This document shows positions 58,704 through 64,000 of a stretch of DNA of 64,000 nt, piece by piece; position 1 is the first letter of the stretch, and every line of letters begins with the position of its first letter. Below the pieces are notes generated by a model. That model searched no databases and was not told where the DNA came from. It saw only the letters and a program-made list of their open reading frames with translations. The position numbers and the translations under genes are program-made. Source of the DNA: Mangifera indica (lineage: Eukaryota; Streptophyta; Magnoliopsida; Sapindales; Anacardiaceae); NCBI RefSeq assembly GCF_011075055.1, contig NC_058148.1, positions 15,183,969-15,247,968 on the forward strand, written 5' to 3'.

Positions 58704-58775
58704 GTGGCTGTAGTTTAGTGGTAAGAATTCCACGTTGTGGCCGTGGAGACCTGGGCTCGAATCCCAGCAGCCACA
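58704..58775 (+). tRNA. tRNA-His (GUG)
   Basis: Full cloverleaf: acceptor arms GTGGCTG and CAGCCAC, D-arm with TAGTTTAGTGGTAAGA, anticodon stem CCACG/CGTGG around the loop TTGTGGC (anticodon GTG), and T-arm CTGGG/CCCAG around CTCGAAT. The discriminator is A and a T-run terminator for RNA polymerase III follows. It differs from the plastid trnH sequence, so it is a nuclear gene. There is no intron. The extra 5' G is added after transcription in eukaryotes and is not encoded here. Confidence 0.96.
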
Positions 58776-61136
58776 ATTTTTGCATATTTCGTCTGACATG
58801 AATTTATTTGCAGAATTCAACTCCTTTGTCTTGTACACGGATTTGAATCGACTTGGATTAGGTTTAAATGCATATTTGAGTCAAGTTTGAATATTTGTTA
58901 TCGATTATTTATCAAAATTTTTTTATAATGATGATTTTTTTTTGAGTTAACTCAAGTTTGAGTTTGTTGTTCTTAATTTGAATTGAATTCGAATTAATTT
59001 TTTTTCTTTTAAAATTTGATTTGATTTAAATTCACTTAAAATCCGAGAGTAACAGCTAATTAATACTGTTATTTAAACTAATTAATCTTAATTACATAAA
59101 TTAAGTGGGCTTTTGGGAACTCAGCAGGTTTCAGTGTGCTAACACACCCACACGACTTTTCTTGCTCTAATTGCCAGATTGTTTCTAGGTGTAAGACCAA
59201 TTGTTAGAGAACAATTTGCTAAACTAAGTAGGCTTAAGCCTTTCGTTTTACACATTGCATTGGCTTCACGCATGGCTAGCTGCGAAATGAAGCCGTCAGT
59301 TTTTCGTAAATCCAATTGGAAGGTTTGTTGATTCCTTCAATTTTAATTGCCTTCGTGTGCTATGGATCACGGGTTTTTGGTTTTTGCTTTGGATTTTGGC
59401 TTTTGCCGTTGGATTTTGTGAGATTTTCAAAACAAAACACCTCTCTTCTGATGGTAGGATGTCTAATATTATTTAATCACGATTTTATTGTTGTTATCTC
59501 CATCTGATATAAGATGTTCAATAGAATGACTGACTTATTTTGAATATATTGTCAGTTTTAGATAAAAAAATATTTTATTATAATTGATTTGATAACCGAA
59601 CATACATAGAGACTTTCAAAGTGACCCGCACTGTTTTGCTTGAGTCATTTTCCAAAAAGGGTTACAGTACAGACCATTCCACTGATTTTAGTCCAGAAGA
59701 AGACATGAAATGACCCCTCATCCAACCCAACCACTGCCCACCCATTGTCACACATAATAATGTCATCACATTGAATTACAACTATTCACCTTTTAACTCA
59801 CAATATTCATATATTCTTTGTCCATTTTAATCCTTAGTCTTTTGGAGTAATATTTGATTGGTTTGATGTTATGGACCACATAAACCAGGAGGAGCATTGA
59901 AGAATGAAGAATATAGTAGTTGTAATGGGTATAACTGAAGGTGAGTCCCAGTCATAAGAGCTAAAACAGTAATGAGTGTATTTGGTTCAAATAATTTTTA
60001 TTATTAAAGATGTAAGATTATTATAAAATTTGATTAACTGAACATTAAATTATTTATTTTGTGTATTTTTTAAATTATTTTTATCGTATACATATTTGTT
60101 AAGATTTAATTTTTACAGTTGAGCAGAGGGTAATCCAACAAAACCAATTGAGTGCTTTTATTACAATTGCACTTTGACACATGTTAGAGAGACAGCTTTC
60201 TGTAGTGGCTAAGCTTTTTCACTGCTATAGCCGAATCAGGAGCTGAGTTGTAGTTGTTGTTGGTGCTGGACTGCTGTTGTGTATTGGGGTCGTGGGGATA
60301 AGGTTATTGCGGAAATCAGTGAAGTCGGTCAGGCCACCATTCCCAATCAAAACCCAGCCTTTTCAGTGCTTCAAGAATGAATATACAACTACGTAACCCC
60401 GTGTCAAAAAAATCCTCTACAACTCACTCCATAGGTTTCTAATTTTTAAAAAGTTTTGATATTTCAAATAGGGTATTATAGATTTTGTGACAACTGAGAT
60501 TCTATTAGAATCCATGATTTTGTTTCCTTTTCTTGTTCTGTTTTCCGTTTAAAGTTTTGATTTTGAGAAGCCATAAATTTGAAAGCAAAGTGAAAACCTG
60601 TGATTCATCAAGACAGTATACAGTCTGGTTTTGTTGTCTCTTTTTTCTTCTGTTGTTGCAGGGTACTACCATTTTGAGGCACTTGAAAACCTGTGATTTT
60701 ATTTGGAAGTATTCTGGACACTTTCATGAAAAGGTTTTCACAGAATCACAGCTTCTCTTGTTTTGTCCTGATTAGTTTTTATGGTATTTTTTTTTTTACA
60801 AAGTATTCAATTTGAGTTTTATCCTTGAAACGCTCTGATTCTTTTGGAGGATATTGAAAACAAAGGCAAGGTAGATTCCTGATATTATTCTCTTACACCG
60901 CTTCCTCAATTTTTATTCCCAAGAAAATAACTCATTTGCAACTTAGAAGGAAAAATAAAATATAAAATAAAAAACTTTACTTTTTGCTCCTATTTATACC
61001 AATCAAAGTTGCTCTGTACTTGCTCAAACTCTTCTCTTTCTATGCTTGGTCTAGTTTTGGTTTTTCAGTCTCCTGATATTGGCTCAGAAATTGATTTTGA
61101 GTCTTTTTGTTTGGGTTTTACTTTGACAAAGTAGTC
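58776..61136. other. Intergenic, upstream of second S40 gene
   Basis: AT-rich spacer without a recognisable gene. A TATTTATA box at 60991-60998, about 145 bases before the S40 start codon, is the likely core promoter of that gene. Confidence 0.5.
60991..60998 (+). promoter_or_regulatory. TATA box of second S40 gene
   Basis: TATTTATA after a C-rich CTCC, about 139 bases before the start codon at 61137. Spacing fits a leader of roughly 110 bases. Confidence 0.4.
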
Positions 61137-61706
61137 ATGGAAGGTTGGCAATATGGTATTATGAGCAAGAACAGTGAAGGTGGAGGTAGAAGATCAATGA
61201 GAAATGAAGATTTTGAAGAAGATGTGTGGTCTTTTGTGAAAGGAAGTGAAGAAGATTCAACTTTTGAAACTAACTCTAATAAGTACTCTTCTGGTTCTTC
61301 TTCTTCTTCTGCATGGCGTTTCACCACTGCTCCAAGAATGATTCCAAGGTCTAATAATATGCCAAATACAGCCCATGAAGCCAACAAGGTGGTTCAACAA
61401 TCATCAGCTCCTATGAACATCCCTGATTGGTCGAAGATTTATGGGAAAAATGCAAACTTGGGCTCATCAAGAAATGGCTCATGGGATCATAATAGTATTA
61501 GTTACAACGATGGTGGTAATGATGTTGATAATGAAGATTCTGATAATGAGGATATGGTACCTCCACATGAATGGTTAGCTAGGAAGCTTGCTAGGAACAA
61601 AATTTCTTCTTTCTCAGTATTTGAAGGGATTGGAAGGACACTGAAAGGTAGAGATCTTAGCAAAGTGAGAAATGCTATTTTGACCAAAACTGGTTTCTTA
61701 GAGTAA
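61137..61706 (+). CDS. S40/DUF584 family protein, second copy
   Basis: Intronless gene of 189 codons. It has the family order: acidic [11 protein letters not shown], a serine-rich stretch, [15 protein letters not shown], an acidic NEDSDNED run, [13 protein letters not shown], then [20 protein letters not shown] and the end TKTGF. The start at 61137 is the first ATG of the frame. Codons are AT-rich, unlike the GC-rich S40 gene at 22146, and the N-terminus lacks the MAKGR-type peptide, so the two belong to different subgroups and are not a recent tandem pair. The likely role is in senescence or stress regulation, by family only. Confidence 0.9.
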   Translation: MEGWQYGIMSKNSEGGGRRSMRNEDFEEDVWSFVKGSEEDSTFETNSNKYSSGSSSSSAWRFTTAPRMIPRSNNMPNTAHEANKVVQQSSAPMNIPDWSKIYGKNANLGSSRNGSWDHNSISYNDGGNDVDNEDSDNEDMVPPHEWLARKLARNKISSFSVFEGIGRTLKGRDLSKVRNAILTKTGFLE

Positions 61707-64000
61707 TGTCATCACCACAATTAAATCATCAAGTTCATCAATCATGCCACAGATCCCTTTTTTTATTTTTTTATTTTAGTCATTATTGTTACTATTACTG
61801 TATGGGGGTGAAAACTGAGAAATAGAGAGTCCCTAAAAGAAGTCAGAGCTGCCTTTTTGGTGGTTTTTCCAAGAAGGGAGGAAAAAACAAAAACAAATGG
61901 GCAATCTCTGAGGTTTTGTCTGTTACTGTGGTAGGATTTCGTGTTTTGGGTAAATGGGATGCAACTGCAGGCTGTAGCCAGAGTCTGTAGAAGTAGAATT
62001 ATTAGTTTTAACCTTTACGCCTGCTTAATCTATCTGCTTTTGGCTGCTTCTGCTCCTTCTATTATTAGTATTCATTCCTTTACATTTCTATGTAGATATA
62101 CTTCAGTTGTCTCATACAGGCACCTTTGAGTTTGTTTTGCTCATCTCTTCACCATCTCATCCTACCCTCTAGAAACTAAAATGTAATGCAACAAATCTCA
62201 TCTTGGTAAAGTACAACAAAGATAATAAATATAGACATCTTTTTAAATTATAAATGTGTATTTTAAGCTGTAAAATCTAAAAATAAAACCTTAATGATAT
62301 GTATTTAAAGTAAACAATATTTGTTTATAATGGAGTGTTTTGTTTTGCTTAAAGCCAAATGTGGTTAAGAAGTTTCTTTATCCTAAGGGAGTTTTGTATA
62401 TATCCATCCAAAACTCTTTTTCCGCATGGATAAGGGCCACCACTAATGCTTTAAAGTTTAGTAAGAGAATAGTCTTGCTTTAAGCCTAATGTGGATCCTT
62501 GTCCTTGGACAGATTCTTATTATTTACATTGTAACATCTGTAATTCTATATCTATAAACACAAGGTCAAGAATCCACTATATGGTTGGCTATATCCCCTT
62601 TTGCCGACAAGAACAATCATGGTATTTTTCTCAGGAAAAATATTCCTATGCTTTCATTGTAACCGCAAATTTCACCATATTAAGCATCAACAGAGTGTTC
62701 AAGGACCAGTGGACCACCCGAAGGTCCCTTGTGCCATCAAACACAACAAGTGGTCCTACATTAAGGTGGGTAATCTACTTCTAAAACAATAATTTATTTC
62801 ATTCAACTTTGTTGATGGATTTATTTATATATGTATTTCCAGTATTATCCTGTGCTTTACCCATTAGCAGTATATAATAGTGAGTGCAGCATATGCTTGC
62901 TTGGAATATCGGAAGTGGTTTGTTTTCTGGTTGCTGCTATACAAATGGATTTTTACTTCCATTATCAAGCAGAAATATCGGAATTGAAAATAAGCATCAG
63001 CTGACCTTGAAATATTTTTCCATTTTTACCCAAGATTATGCAATGTGTCGTTCACAAAAGAGGCATGCTTTGGATAAAGCTAATATTTGAAAATGACTGC
63101 TTTCTCATCTATTTACTCACTTAGCCTCTTCTTAGAGCCAGTGATTAGCCAACAAGCCTATAGGTTTGTCTCCTTAAGAGAGTCTTCGAGCTAAAAGTGA
63201 CCCTCCAATGCTAGATTGTTATGACCAGTTGACTAGAAATCTAAGTCAGAATGAGAACTTAAATGCATCGTTGCTCTTATGCTTATCAAGAAGAATAAAT
63301 TTGGTTATATTTCTATAAACAAATTTGACAAACCCCAACTGAACCAAAAGTTAAATATGGTTTGACTTGACCCAACAAAGTTACAGGTTAGTTCTAAACA
63401 AAGATAATTACTATATACTCTTAGTGTTCAGGCATATAGATTTATGATATTTAAGGATTGTTTGGTTTCAAAAATTTAAAAATTATTTTAAAATATATTT
63501 TTTATTATTTATATTACTTTGTATAGTTTATCAATAATAAAAAATTACGGTATTCTTCTATTATCAATACTGATATGACAGATAATATAGATAATAATCT
63601 GATTATCACATTTATCTTAGTTATTAAAATATTATCAAAGTAATTTTAACTTTATTACAATTATATTATTATTTATTTATTTTTTAAAATAAAATAAATT
63701 TATTTTTAATTAATATAACAGATTATATAAAAAATATTTAAAAATAATTATATTAACAACTTTTAAATAAAATAATTTATTAATATTCTTTTATTACTTT
63801 TAATTAAACATAATAATTATTTATACCTATCAAATTTTATCAAACATAATAATTATTTATACTTAATAATCTTTTAATAATTTTTTTATTTTGATAATAA
63901 AATATTACCCAAGTCAAATCCTCATATAGAAACTAATGTTAGTGTATTACCAAAAGTAGAGTTACTTGGTGGGCAGTTAGTTGGTCTTTTCACTATGCAC
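61707..64000. other. 3' flank of S40 gene and AT-rich spacer
   Basis: The first few hundred bases are probable 3' untranslated sequence. From about 63450 the DNA is extremely AT-rich with short direct repeats such as ATCAAACATAATAATTATTT. Open frames at 62491-62792 and 62884-63090 have no recognisable domain. Confidence 0.5.

Overview
The window is nuclear DNA of a flowering plant, most likely a woody eudicot. It is AT-rich, has spliced genes with GT-AG introns, and carries plant-only families: JAZ/TIFY, S40/DUF584, a class III peroxidase, a CDPK, plastid starch synthase III and the chloroplast ATP synthase gamma chain. I cannot name the species from the sequence.

Layout. 1-3150 is AT-rich intergenic DNA. 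3351-4258 (+) is a three-exon JAZ8/TIFY5A-type jasmonate repressor with two G-boxes just upstream. 6254-8786 (-) is a broken copy of a GPI-anchored protein gene (At1g61900 type). 8.8-21.5 kb is a gene desert with old repeats: a GC-rich fold-back element at 17.4-18.3 kb, a decayed inverted-repeat element at 18.3-19.2 kb and a roughly 660-bp tandem duplication at 19.0-20.3 kb. 22146-22772 (+) is a single-exon S40 gene. 26443-30853 (+) is a CDPK (CPK9/21/33 type) with a premature stop and a frameshift. 34271-35749 (-) is an intact four-exon peroxidase 42. 40095-41239 (-) is a relic of the kelch region of the tRNA wybutosine enzyme TYW2/3/4. 42696-43833 (+) is an intronless ATPC1-like gene with a lost start codon and a 1-bp insertion. 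47633-57026 (+) is an intact 16-exon starch synthase III. 58704-58775 (+) is tRNA-His(GUG). 61137-61706 (+) is a second S40 gene.

Mobile DNA. Four non-autonomous elements (24823-25743, 32604-33449, 36785-37596, 46526-47257) have long inverted-repeat arms, related ends (GGCC or GGAT, then a conserved block) and perfect 9-bp target-site duplications, as expected of Mutator-like (MULE) fold-back elements. The open frames inside them are by-products of this structure.

The genes are neighbours rather than a pathway. Intact genes alternate with gene remnants at different stages of decay, a pattern that fits gene loss after a whole-genome duplication. I found no new multi-gene system. The best leads are the young 9-bp-TSD hairpin family, the pseudogenes with exactly placed lesions, the degron-less JAZ, and an in-frame 24-bp repeat in the starch synthase coiled coil.
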